Part shown: piece by piece, positions 13,541-19,371 of the stretch
Numbering within the stretch: position 1 is the stretch's first letter
Layout: every line of letters starts with the position of its first letter
Virus record (IMG/VR): IMGVR_UViG_3300005733_000002
Coordinates: 1 to 21,396 of that record
DNA: 21,396 bases
Direction: 5' to 3' (one strand)
From: a virus
Notes under the pieces: model-generated
Database searches by the model: none
What the model was told of the DNA's origin: nothing
What the model saw: only the letters and a program-made list of their open reading frames with translations
Position numbers and translations under genes: made by a program

Positions 13541-13905
13541 CCCTTTTCACCGATTACACGCAAATAAATCTGAGTAGCAATCCAGTTACGACTTGGTTCA
13601 TCTAAGAATCTGCGACAGTTGTCTTCGCTAAATTCTAGAGTGACTTTTTCGCCAGCTTCGTTGGTTTCTTCTAATCCTTTCCAGCCTCGCACACATGCGA
13701 TAGCTGTCTCAGTAATGCGTCGGTCTGATTTTTCATCATCTGCGCAGTCCAGCTTCGATATAATAGCGTTTACTCGTGCGGCTACCTTGTTGTAACCGCT
13801 GGAGAATTGACCAACAACATCGAACACGACGCCCGTGGTCTTGCCGCTCGGATACTTTAGTTCAAACTCAATAGAGTCTGCTGCACTAAGTGAATTAATA
13901 TCCAT
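13522..13905 (-). CDS. Tail assembly chaperone (G-like, 127 aa)
   Basis: Located between tail tube and tape measure genes, the place of lambda gpG. The 127-residue protein begins with a strand region (IEFELKYPSGKTTGVVFDVVG), followed by acidic helical segments (NKVAARVNAIISKLD, ITETAIACVRGWKGLEE, NCRRFLDEPSRNWIATQIYLRV). The central W-K-G-L and the D-E-P-x-R-x-W motif occur in many tail chaperones. A -1 shift near its end replaces the last three residues with the T-like part and gives a 258-residue G-T fusion. Start ATG 13905 with AAGGA six bases upstream. It keeps the tape measure soluble and organised before tube assembly and is absent from the mature virion. Confidence 0.82.
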   Translation of the reverse strand: MDINSLSAADSIEFELKYPSGKTTGVVFDVVGQFSSGYNKVAARVNAIISKLDCADDEKSDRRITETAIACVRGWKGLEETNEAGEKVTLEFSEDNCRRFLDEPSRNWIATQIYLRVIGEKGFFGKA

Positions 13906-13917
13906 GAAAAATCCTTA

Positions 13918-14385
13918 TTATGGAGTTGGTTCAACTACTAGAACGGCATTGTTTAGGGCGACGTTGCACGAACCCATACGGACACTAGACGCGCTACCAA
14001 TGTTGGATTTAAAACTGGTGATAATAGCTGTGAAATATTCAATGCCGCCGTCAAAATAAGTCACTTTAAACGAGTGAGTTAAGCCACGGTTTGCTCCATC
14101 AAAACCCGCTTTCATTGCGTCTTGACCGTCATCCTCGAACACTTTACCGAACTGGACGGATGCTGTGCCGTAGTCGGTAGAGCCGATTAGTTTGTTAACG
14201 GTACCTGTTTTAATAGGCGTAAAAGTGATAATTTCTGATTCGCCACCATATTCAGCGATGTCTGAAACTTCACCCACTTCTGTATAAGTTTTTAACGCGA
14301 AATCAGTGGTTGTATAAGTGTCTGGGGCACCAAGCGATACAGCTATCGTGGTGCCTAGGGAGGTAACTACTGGAGTAGCGGCCAT
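13918..14385 (-). CDS. Major tail tube protein (155 aa)
   Basis: The 155-residue protein sits directly before the chaperones. It has the composition of tail tube subunits: rich in Gly, Ser and Thr, strand-dominated, with few charged helices. N-terminal VTSLGTTIAVSLGAPDTY, a central EIITFTPIKTGTVNKLIGSTDYGTASVQF, one short helix around DDGQDAMKAGF, and a C-terminal strand pair (YFDGGIEYFTAIITSFKSN and onward) fit the lambda gpV/TTP_13 class fold. It would form stacked hexamers around the tape measure. AGGA stands six bases before the ATG; the 67-base gap upstream holds no gene. Confidence 0.8.
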   Translation of the reverse strand: MAATPVVTSLGTTIAVSLGAPDTYTTTDFALKTYTEVGEVSDIAEYGGESEIITFTPIKTGTVNKLIGSTDYGTASVQFGKVFEDDGQDAMKAGFDGANRGLTHSFKVTYFDGGIEYFTAIITSFKSNIGSASSVRMGSCNVALNNAVLVVEPTP

Positions 14386-14452
14386 GGCTTTTCCTCATTG
14401 GATTAAATGTAAGCCAATGATACCATATATTTAAGTGGCTATTCTGAGTAGG

Positions 14453-14758
14453 CTATTGGTTTTCGTCGCCATATAGGTGGAACACTGTGACTATGACGTC
14501 ATCAGAACCACTTATAACAAAAACTATATTACTTCTGCCTAGTAGGCAGTATCTTCCTTTATACTTTCCATCTAGGTATTTTTTTGAGTTTACTGGTGAT
14601 AGTTCTTTTATTAGTTTTATTGTTTTCTTTCCTACCCTTTGAGCGCCCCTAAATTCAATGTATCGATTGATTCCACTAAAACGCTCCTTCCATCTATCTA
14701 TTGCATGGCCTGACATTTTATAGGTATATCCATGCCTTTCTAGTACTATTACACCCAT
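14453..14758 (-). CDS. Hypothetical protein inserted between tail terminator and tube genes (101 aa)
   Basis: The family is not recognised. The 101-residue, basic protein has an early motif GHAIDRWKERF (residues 17-27), a lysine-rich centre (VGKKTIKLIKELSPVNSKKYLDG) and a strand-rich end (GRYCLLGRSNIVFVISGSDDVIVTVFHLYG). The H-x-x-x-R-x-x-E-R-F helix followed by strands ending in FVI...VTVF recalls small toxin- or nuclease-like folds, but no catalytic set can be named. Its local sequence is more A+T-rich than the flanking tail genes, and the ribosome binding site is weak. It looks like an accessory gene inserted into the tail operon. Confidence 0.6.
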   Translation of the reverse strand: MGVIVLERHGYTYKMSGHAIDRWKERFSGINRYIEFRGAQRVGKKTIKLIKELSPVNSKKYLDGKYKGRYCLLGRSNIVFVISGSDDVIVTVFHLYGDENQ

Positions 14759-14763
14759 GGCAT

Positions 14764-15159
14764 TTACTCTGAGTAAGCTATGGTAACAGGAATTAAAGTA
14801 CGGTCATCTAACGATATGTCATCTGACATATACGGAACAGCACTGACTCGAGCCAACTCGTGCAGTACAGTGCCTTTAGGGAACAGCGCCATTACCTGCT
14901 CGGCTATTGCTTGCAGCTCGATAATCCCGAGATTGGGTTTGCCTCCTACGTTTACCTGTAACAATCCCTGCTTTAGTACATTATTGCTGGACATGGATTG
15001 ATCAATTCCAGAATTAGGCATAAACGACAATTCGAGCCAGTTGCCAGAATCAGGTGTTGTGAATACTTTACCATCGTAGCCTATGCTGTCAGTACTAACG
15101 ATACCGCTGTCGCGCACCTTGTCGTAGAATGCCATTGCTATGTCTGTGTTTGTTGTCAT
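14764..15159 (-). CDS. Tail terminator-like protein (131 aa, DUF4128/gpU-like)
   Basis: The gene stands between the HK97-gp10-like gene and the tail tube, the usual place of the tail terminator. The protein begins with a helix (NTDIAMAFYDKVRDSGI). Strands with NWLELSFMPNSG (about 40-51) follow, then a QGLLQVNVGGKPNLGIIELQAIAEQVMALF block (64-93) and a final strand region with DDRTLIPVTIAY. This order of an 'F-P-N-x-G' loop, 'Q-V-x-V', amphipathic helix and end strand matches DUF4128/lambda gpU-type proteins. It would cap the finished tube and bind the head connector. Start in ATGA overlap with the DUF551 gene. Confidence 0.68.
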   Translation of the reverse strand: MTTNTDIAMAFYDKVRDSGIVSTDSIGYDGKVFTTPDSGNWLELSFMPNSGIDQSMSSNNVLKQGLLQVNVGGKPNLGIIELQAIAEQVMALFPKGTVLHELARVSAVPYMSDDISLDDRTLIPVTIAYSE

Positions 15160-15449
15160 TTGTTAGCCTCCGGCAGTGGCATATAAGAAACAACCATCTC
15201 ATGATCAAACGCAAATCGACCGCCTATTACACATATAGTTTTAGTATTGTCTGCTACCATTGGAACTTCCTCGCCTTCAATTTTTACTAGCCAGATTCCA
15301 ATTGGTAGATTTTTGTACCCATCAATACTAATCCACTTAGGCGATAGGTCGTTGAAGCATTGCTCCATAAGATTAGCAAGCGATTCTGTCTTGATTGGGA
15401 ACCGCTTTTCGTTAAACCATTCTATAATTTGTTCTTTTTCAATACTCAT
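15156..15449 (-). CDS. DUF551-like accessory protein (97 aa)
   Basis: The C-terminal half fits the DUF551 pattern: WISIDGYKNLPIGIWLVKIEG (about 39-59), a variable loop with VIGGRFAFDHE, and the diagnostic ending VVSYMPLPEANK, equivalent to the family's 'THWMPLPEPP'. The N-terminal 35 residues are a separate helical extension (EKEQIIEWFNEKRF, ESLANLMEQC). DUF551 proteins are common in enteric phages and prophages and have no established function. The gene interrupts the connector-tail series, between gp10-like and tail terminator genes. AAAGGAG six bases before the ATG. Confidence 0.75.
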   Translation of the reverse strand: MSIEKEQIIEWFNEKRFPIKTESLANLMEQCFNDLSPKWISIDGYKNLPIGIWLVKIEGEEVPMVADNTKTICVIGGRFAFDHEMVVSYMPLPEANK

Positions 15450-15461
15450 ATCATTCTCCTT

Positions 15462-15878
15462 TTAAGGTATCTCCGCCTTAACTCTCGCCACGGCATCGTT
15501 TACATGTTTCTGCCAATTCTGCGCAGCTATACGCATAAAGCCGTCTCGGTTTTCACGGTACTTAGCATAGTTCGCTGTCCAGCCAAAGTAAAGAGGGGCT
15601 TTAAGATCCCACTGTAACAGTGCCGAACTAATTGACGTAATATTCCACTCTTCGCGCTTAACGACAGGCTGATCATTGACAGACTCGCCAACAGGCATGG
15701 AGCCTATGGCAGCGTTTGCGCTATTCCTTAGAAAGCCTGTGTCAACACGCATACGACCACCTTTCGCGACCGGCACTTGCGCTTCATCAAACGTATCCTG
15801 TGCAGCCGTCTTTACCACGGCCTCTAGTCGTGCGTTTGATTTTGCTATGAATTGCTCTATCTGGGCGGTGAATGTCAC
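15462..15878 (-). CDS. HK97 gp10-like head-tail joining / tail completion protein (138 aa)
   Basis: The start is GTG 15878, overlapping the previous TGA (GTGA), with AAAGG upstream. The protein matches the HK97 gp10-like family (PF04883 type). It has a helical N-terminus with FIAKSNARLEAVVKTAAQ, the hallmark RVDTGFLRNSANAAIG (44-59), a strand region, and YFGWTANYAKYRENRDGFMR (about 96-115), before a terminal helix. The V-D-T-G-x-L-R motif and the A-x-Y-x-x-Y-R-E block are the main evidence. It takes part in joining the completed head to the tail, downstream of the head-closure protein and upstream of the tail terminator. Confidence 0.82.
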   Translation of the reverse strand: MTFTAQIEQFIAKSNARLEAVVKTAAQDTFDEAQVPVAKGGRMRVDTGFLRNSANAAIGSMPVGESVNDQPVVKREEWNITSISSALLQWDLKAPLYFGWTANYAKYRENRDGFMRIAAQNWQKHVNDAVARVKAEIP

Positions 15879-16330
15879 TTCAAAAACCTTTGCTTAGTAA
15901 GATCATATTGTACCACTTTGCCGCCTGTGTAAATATCGCGCTTCATGGCTTGGCTGACTGCTTGCTTGACTGTGCAGCCTAGGTCTAGTGCGGCTAGGGC
16001 AAAACTAGCGCCAGAACCGTAAGCCTTAAATTCGCATGTGTCGAGCCTGTCCTGAAACAACACGCCATCATCCAGCCCAAAAACAACCGGATCGCCAGTA
16101 ACACGAATAAGGTTTACTTGTAAGTCTGCGTCAAACTCTGGCACTAGCTCACCAGAATTTATTAGATCAAGCATCTGGTCAACATCCGATAGGCATCCAG
16201 TAATAAAATAAACCTCGCCTTTGGATTTTACCCACTTCTTTGCGTTGTCGGTCTGTATTATCTCGCCTGCTGTGATTCTGCTGTCAATAGCAATCCGATT
16301 CTCTGCACGGCTGTATGCGAGTGTTGTCAT
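15875..16330 (-). CDS. HslV/proteasome-like Ntn-hydrolase (151 aa)
   Basis: The 151-residue protein shows the order of catalytic motifs of HslV and proteasome beta subunits. Thr2 becomes N-terminal after removal of Met (M-T-T-L-A-Y). RIAIDSRIT (12-20) has Asp16, matching HslV Asp17. A lysine pair at 31-32 matches HslV Lys33. YGSGASFALAALDLG (104-118) matches the conserved GSG loop with its serine. The end, DIYTGGKVVQYDL, is also family-like. Similar small proteins occur in other phages. Such enzymes use the N-terminal threonine as nucleophile. Here the gene lies between MuF and gp10-like genes, so a role in virion protein processing is possible. No HslU-like ATPase is in the window. GAGGG seven bases before the ATG. 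Confidence 0.8.
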   Translation of the reverse strand: MTTLAYSRAENRIAIDSRITAGEIIQTDNAKKWVKSKGEVYFITGCLSDVDQMLDLINSGELVPEFDADLQVNLIRVTGDPVVFGLDDGVLFQDRLDTCEFKAYGSGASFALAALDLGCTVKQAVSQAMKRDIYTGGKVVQYDLTKQRFLK

Positions 16331-16369
16331 TGTTGTTACCCTCTATTGGTTATAAGTACACTACCACTC

Positions 16370-17395
16370 TTACCTAAACCCTTCAACCCTTTTTAACCTG
16401 CCGATAAAATCAATCTCGATACGCTCACGACAACGGCACTGGATAAGCTGCTTAGCTGGTGCGCCCAAGCTGTTATCCCCTGGGAACAAGGCTTGTGAAC
16501 CATCAGGGAACGTGAACGGTTCGTCAGCTCTACGCTCTTGGTCTTCTATAATCAGATGGTCTAAGCGCGTCTTACTATCACCTGTCGCATCCCAAAACCG
16601 CTTCACATCATCACGCGAACCGTCACCCTTATCTGCGGCTTGCATTAGTGATTCATGCTGACCAGCTCGTAATGCGTTAATCGACTCAATACGTGCTATT
16701 ACGTCACCACGGTACTTAAGCGTCTTGTTCTGCATCTGCGTAATAGCATTGTCTATCTGTACTTTAGTTAAGGGTTTACCATTAGCTATGGCTCTCTCTA
16801 CTAACGAGTCGAAGCGTTTGTCTCGCAGGTCACGACTAAGATAGTGGCGGTCAAGGCTTTCTAGCTCTTCTCGGGCCTTACTTACCCACCCTGCCTGCTG
16901 CGTTGTCAGTCCTATATTGCCACCTGTTCGAGCGCCAGAATCAGACACACGACCGATCAGGTCAAGAGCAGACTGTCTAGGCGCAATGCCTTTGTCAAGA
17001 TTGGTGGCAAGTACTTCTCGTACTAGCTCTTGTTGCCCTTCGACCATCTCAGTGATCATACGACTAGACTGCGAGAGAATCCAGTCTACGGCAGCGGGTG
17101 AGCCAATATTGAAATTCATGGTTAAAGACCCAATCTGGGTAGGAACAGACCCAATTTGGGTTGCACCTGTCAGGCCACCTGTGCGGTATGCTTGGTAAAG
17201 CTCTTCCTCCATACCTTCAAACGCGGCAGGTTCTAGTCCTAGCAAACGGATAGCACCGTCGATGTCATTTGAGCCGATTAGCGCTTCTAATTGGCTCAAC
17301 TTGGTTGTGTTCTTGATGTCGCTAACAGCCTGATTGAACGCTCGCAGCATGGCGCGCTCTTGTGTTGTTGCGATCAGGTCTAGGTTGATTGTCAT
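16370..17395 (-). CDS. MuF-like minor head protein (341 aa)
   Basis: The start is set at ATG 17395, which overlaps the upstream TGA (ATGA) and follows GGAG at eight bases. The C-terminal domain (about residues 225-330) has the features of Phage Mu F-like/SPP1 gp7 proteins (PF04233): RGDVIARIESINALRAGQHE, FWDATGDSKTRLDHLIIEDQ with His280, a loop with PFTFPDGSQALFPGD and the cysteine pair Cys320-Arg-Cys322. The N-terminal 220 residues are helical and contain a short repeat, TQIGS (79-83 and 86-90). These proteins enter the procapsid with the portal and may be injected with DNA. It is placed after, not before, the connector genes, a less common order. Confidence 0.85.
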   Translation of the reverse strand: MTINLDLIATTQERAMLRAFNQAVSDIKNTTKLSQLEALIGSNDIDGAIRLLGLEPAAFEGMEEELYQAYRTGGLTGATQIGSVPTQIGSLTMNFNIGSPAAVDWILSQSSRMITEMVEGQQELVREVLATNLDKGIAPRQSALDLIGRVSDSGARTGGNIGLTTQQAGWVSKAREELESLDRHYLSRDLRDKRFDSLVERAIANGKPLTKVQIDNAITQMQNKTLKYRGDVIARIESINALRAGQHESLMQAADKGDGSRDDVKRFWDATGDSKTRLDHLIIEDQERRADEPFTFPDGSQALFPGDNSLGAPAKQLIQCRCRERIEIDFIGRLKRVEGFR

Positions 17396-17640
17396 TCTAG
17401 CTTCTCCGCTTCCTCGAATGAAACAGAATAGCATGATGAGTTTATTTTCATGTCAAACTCTTCGAAGTCAAACCATTTTGTCACATTGGTCATTTCGTAT
17501 TCTTTTACCGGATACTCACCGCCACCTATGAATTTACCATCTGTAAATATGGCCCGATCACTGGAATGCGGCTCATTGTCGCAATAAACGACCTGACGTT
17601 CTTTTGGTAGTTCGTCTTTTGTGTATTTTATAATGCTCAT
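17392..17640 (-). CDS. DUF551-like small protein (82 aa)
   Basis: The start is ATG 17640 in an ATGA overlap with the preceding gene; a GTG twelve bases earlier lacks a ribosome binding site. The 82 residues follow the DUF551 plan: YTKDELPKERQVVYCDNEPH near the start, a variable middle with AIFTDGKFIGGGEYP (about 30-44) and a closing VTKWFDFEEFD equivalent to the family's 'VTHWxxL' end, plus an extra acidic tail. The gene ends in an ATGA overlap with the MuF-like gene, so the accessory cassette is translationally joined to the structural operon. Function unknown. Confidence 0.6.
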   Translation of the reverse strand: MSIIKYTKDELPKERQVVYCDNEPHSSDRAIFTDGKFIGGGEYPVKEYEMTNVTKWFDFEEFDMKINSSCYSVSFEEAEKLE

Positions 17641-18089
17641 AAGTAGCGCCACTCCAAAATCTCATCTTCGCTGTCGAACTCAGTATCTGAAAGCTGCTCA
17701 ATACTGCAACGATACCTAAACACAGCTATGTGTATGCCATTCTTAGTTCGTACTTCGATGTTGTATCCATCCTTGCCTGCTATCGGCAGCGTCTCGCTTG
17801 GTAGGTGCCATTTGTTTTTTGACTTACTTCTATCCAATATATCTTTAGCCAACTTATTTCTCCGCTTGATACTATCACTAAGCGTCATTAGCGGCCATGT
17901 TGAGATGGTTTCTAGGCACTCAGACAAGTCACTACCTTCCAATAATTCTACTGGGTCGTAGTCAATAATCTCAGGCCCAACTTGGCCAATTGTAAACAAC
18001 CTCCCCTTGTCGTCCAAAATAACATCACCTTCTTTTTTTGCTGACACATGCCGCCCATCTTCATCACGCTTTGGCCACTCAAAACTCAT
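17637..18089 (-). CDS. Hypothetical protein with DUF551-like C-terminus (150 aa)
   Basis: The N-terminal 90 residues are unrecognised: charged, with GDVILDDKGRLFTIGQVGPEIIDYDP forming a possible beta barrel start, then a lysine-rich helix (SIKRRNKLAKDILDRSKSKNK). The C-terminal 55 residues (WHLPSETLPIAGKDGYNIEVRTKNG and a closing ILEWRYL) recall DUF551 domains. The ribosome binding site is excellent (GGAGGTGAT before ATG), the strongest in the small-gene cassette, so the protein may be abundant. Start and stop are both ATGA overlaps. Function unknown. Confidence 0.6.
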   Translation of the reverse strand: MSFEWPKRDEDGRHVSAKKEGDVILDDKGRLFTIGQVGPEIIDYDPVELLEGSDLSECLETISTWPLMTLSDSIKRRNKLAKDILDRSKSKNKWHLPSETLPIAGKDGYNIEVRTKNGIHIAVFRYRCSIEQLSDTEFDSEDEILEWRYL

Positions 18090-18181
18090 GTTATCACCTC
18101 CGATAATACGAACAATATAAGCGAGACTACAGCAAACGCGAATACCAGTCCACTAAAAATAATCTCGCCAATTCGATTCAT
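18086..18181 (-). CDS. Very small membrane peptide (31 aa)
   Basis: This 31-codon frame (MNRIGEIIF...) fills the space between two genes with ATGA overlaps at both ends, which argues that it is translated. Nearly all residues from 7 to 27 form one hydrophobic helix (IIFSGLVFAFAVVSLILFVL), with a short polar N-terminus. It lies directly after another tiny membrane protein gene, so the two may act together. No family recognised. Confidence 0.55.
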   Translation of the reverse strand: MNRIGEIIFSGLVFAFAVVSLILFVLSEVIT

Positions 18182-18318
18182 AATAATCCACCAATTAGAA
18201 AGCCAATAAGCAAACCGCCTGCACAGGCAATCATAAGATCTTGCTTGTATCGCACACCAAGCTGTCTAAGTTTGCGTTCTAGTTTTTCGATTCTGTCTTC
18301 TAGGTATAGACGGTTCAT
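18178..18318 (-). CDS. Small coiled-coil/membrane protein (46 aa)
   Basis: The 46-residue protein begins with a charged amphipathic helix (NRLYLEDRIEKLERKLRQLGVRYKQ, residues 2-26, with heptad-like Leu/Ile). It ends in a glycine-rich hydrophobic helix (MIACAGGLLIGFLIGGLL), the GxxxG-like spacing typical of packed transmembrane helices. Both start and stop are ATGA overlaps with neighbours. A tail-anchored oligomeric membrane protein is likely. It could act in superinfection exclusion or as a lysis regulator, but the sequence does not decide. Confidence 0.6.
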   Translation of the reverse strand: MNRLYLEDRIEKLERKLRQLGVRYKQDLMIACAGGLLIGFLIGGLL

Positions 18319-18659
18319 TGATCACGCTCCATAGCTATCATTAATAAAACCTCGCAGATTGCTCGTAGTGGGTTTATGCTATCTGCCGCATATTCCTTAA
18401 ACTGACTCCAGCATATTGAACCATCGTCTGGATATTCACCTGCCAAATCAATAATTAAATTTAGTTTATGGGCCAAAGGCATAGTTAGATTATAGTCATC
18501 TAAGTACTCATAAATCCTACCAGTACCCATATTATAATAAAGCTCACCATCAATATAACGGCCGTTTAATCCTTTATCGCTACCCGAGTAAAACCAAGTC
18601 ATACCTAGATTCAGCTCTACATCACTAAGCTGTGATACCTGCTCGCGTGTTAGTTTCAT
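18315..18659 (-). CDS. DUF2591 / NinX-like protein (114 aa)
   Basis: The protein starts KLTREQVSQLSDVELNLGMTW and ends with INPLRAICEVLLMIAMERDQ. This fits the DUF2591 (NinX) plan, in which an N-terminal 'sLsd.elN..va' helix is followed by a 'cn.psdaw.ii' middle (here LAHKLNLIIDLAGEYPDDG) and a conserved 'NPLRAAMIVFLMM' C-terminal helix. Length is normal for the family. These are small proteins of lambdoid and other gammaproteobacterial phages, of unknown function. The start is ATGA-coupled to the zinc-finger gene above and has AAAGGGTGA upstream. Confidence 0.72.
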   Translation of the reverse strand: MKLTREQVSQLSDVELNLGMTWFYSGSDKGLNGRYIDGELYYNMGTGRIYEYLDDYNLTMPLAHKLNLIIDLAGEYPDDGSICWSQFKEYAADSINPLRAICEVLLMIAMERDQ

Positions 18660-18871
18660 AACTCACCCTTTGTAATATTTAGTTTCTTATTCATCATGTA
18701 ACGCTTGATAAATGTCTTTGCAAAACCGTTTTGTATCTTTCTTATCGCCCAGATTTGATCATTTATCTCCTTGGAGCACTCTCTGCAAATATGCTGAATA
18801 TCGTCAGTCTTATATTGTTCATTTAGAGGCTCTAATACTGTCCCAATCTTACCGCACATGTCACAAGCCAT
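18656..18871 (-). CDS. Small zinc-finger protein with two CxxC pairs (71 aa)
   Basis: Cys3-Asp-Met-Cys6 and Cys29-x-x-Cys32 (CRECSKE) form a classical four-cysteine zinc site. A lysine-rich helical C-terminus (IWAIRKIQNGFAKTFIKRYMMNKKL) could bind nucleic acid. The start at ATG 18871 has GGAGGGG six bases upstream. The 12 bases up to and including the ATG (GGGTGAGTTATG) are repeated at the next gene's start, suggesting a duplicated initiation region. Function unknown, possibly regulatory. Confidence 0.65.
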   Translation of the reverse strand: MACDMCGKIGTVLEPLNEQYKTDDIQHICRECSKEINDQIWAIRKIQNGFAKTFIKRYMMNKKLNITKGEL

Positions 18872-18874
18872 AAC

Positions 18875-19090
18875 TCACCCCTCCATAATCGCAAAAACGG
18901 CTAGTAGTAAGCCTAATACTGAGTTATTAAGTACAAAAACTAACGCCCCTGTCGTGATAAGGTTTCTCTTATAATCACGCTTAAGCTTCGCAATATTCTG
19001 CTTAATCTCAACATCAAGCATTGCTATTTTTAGCTTGAGCTCGGCTTGCTTGGTCTTTAATTCAAACGTTGTTTTGTTGTCGTATGTCAT
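18875..19090 (-). CDS. Coiled-coil membrane protein (71 aa)
   Basis: The start is set at ATG 19090 because GGAG lies seven bases upstream; it follows the preceding stop by one base. Residues 1-48 form a long charged helix with heptad repeats (LKTKQAELKLKIAMLDVEIKQNIAKLKRDYKRN is the core, described in two parts here). Residues 49-70 are a hydrophobic segment (ITTGALVFVLNNSVLGLLLAV), probably one C-terminal membrane anchor. It is the second coiled-coil/tail-anchor protein in this cassette. Family unknown. Confidence 0.62.
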   Translation of the reverse strand: MTYDNKTTFELKTKQAELKLKIAMLDVEIKQNIAKLKRDYKRNLITTGALVFVLNNSVLGLLLAVFAIMEG

Positions 19091-19091
19091 T

Positions 19092-19310
19092 TTAGCTCTC
19101 CTTTTGTCCTGCATTACAATAACTGCAAGGAAAATTACTTTCTACTACCTTACCAGTACAGTTAAACCCTAATACACTAAAACTGCCACTACCATTACAG
19201 TAATGACACTTATGAAAGCTAGAATAATCATAAGAAACTTGATTTATTCCAGCTGGGTTTCTGATTTCAGTATTATTTCTGCTTGCTGCTTGTGGTATTT
19301 TATCGATCAT
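19092..19310 (-). CDS. DnaJ-type zinc-finger-like small protein (72 aa)
   Basis: The start at ATG 19310 is chosen because AAAGGAG lies eight bases upstream; the two earlier ATG codons (19337, 19334) have none. The C-terminal half carries CHYCNGSGSF (Cys-x-x-Cys-x-Gly-x-Gly) and, about 22 residues later, CSYCNAG, with a further Cys between. This is the pattern of a DnaJ central zinc finger reduced to one zinc site. Such modules bind unfolded proteins or partners. It is the first gene of the accessory cassette, right after the promoter at 19343-19371. Confidence 0.65.
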   Translation of the reverse strand: MIDKIPQAASRNNTEIRNPAGINQVSYDYSSFHKCHYCNGSGSFSVLGFNCTGKVVESNFPCSYCNAGQKES

Positions 19311-19342
19311 TAGCCAATCTCCTTTAGTCAGCATCATCCATG

Positions 19343-19371
19343 ATACTAGCGCAAAGATTAGCCTTTGACAA
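19343..19371 (-). promoter_or_regulatory. Leftward promoter of the small-gene cassette
   Basis: The minus strand has TTGTCA (19371-19366), 17 bases, and TAGTAT (19348-19343). The -35 lies in the last codons of the head-closure gene and the transcript would start near 19336, about 26 bases before the zinc-finger gene. The -10 with its following C (TAGTATC) is identical to those of the small-RNA promoters at 1412 and 1509. Confidence 0.6.

Noticed and set aside
13130-13905. Possible sequencing error or gene breakage between the two chaperone frames
   Set aside because: An in-frame slippery heptamer, proper spacer and strong stem explain the frame change as programmed.
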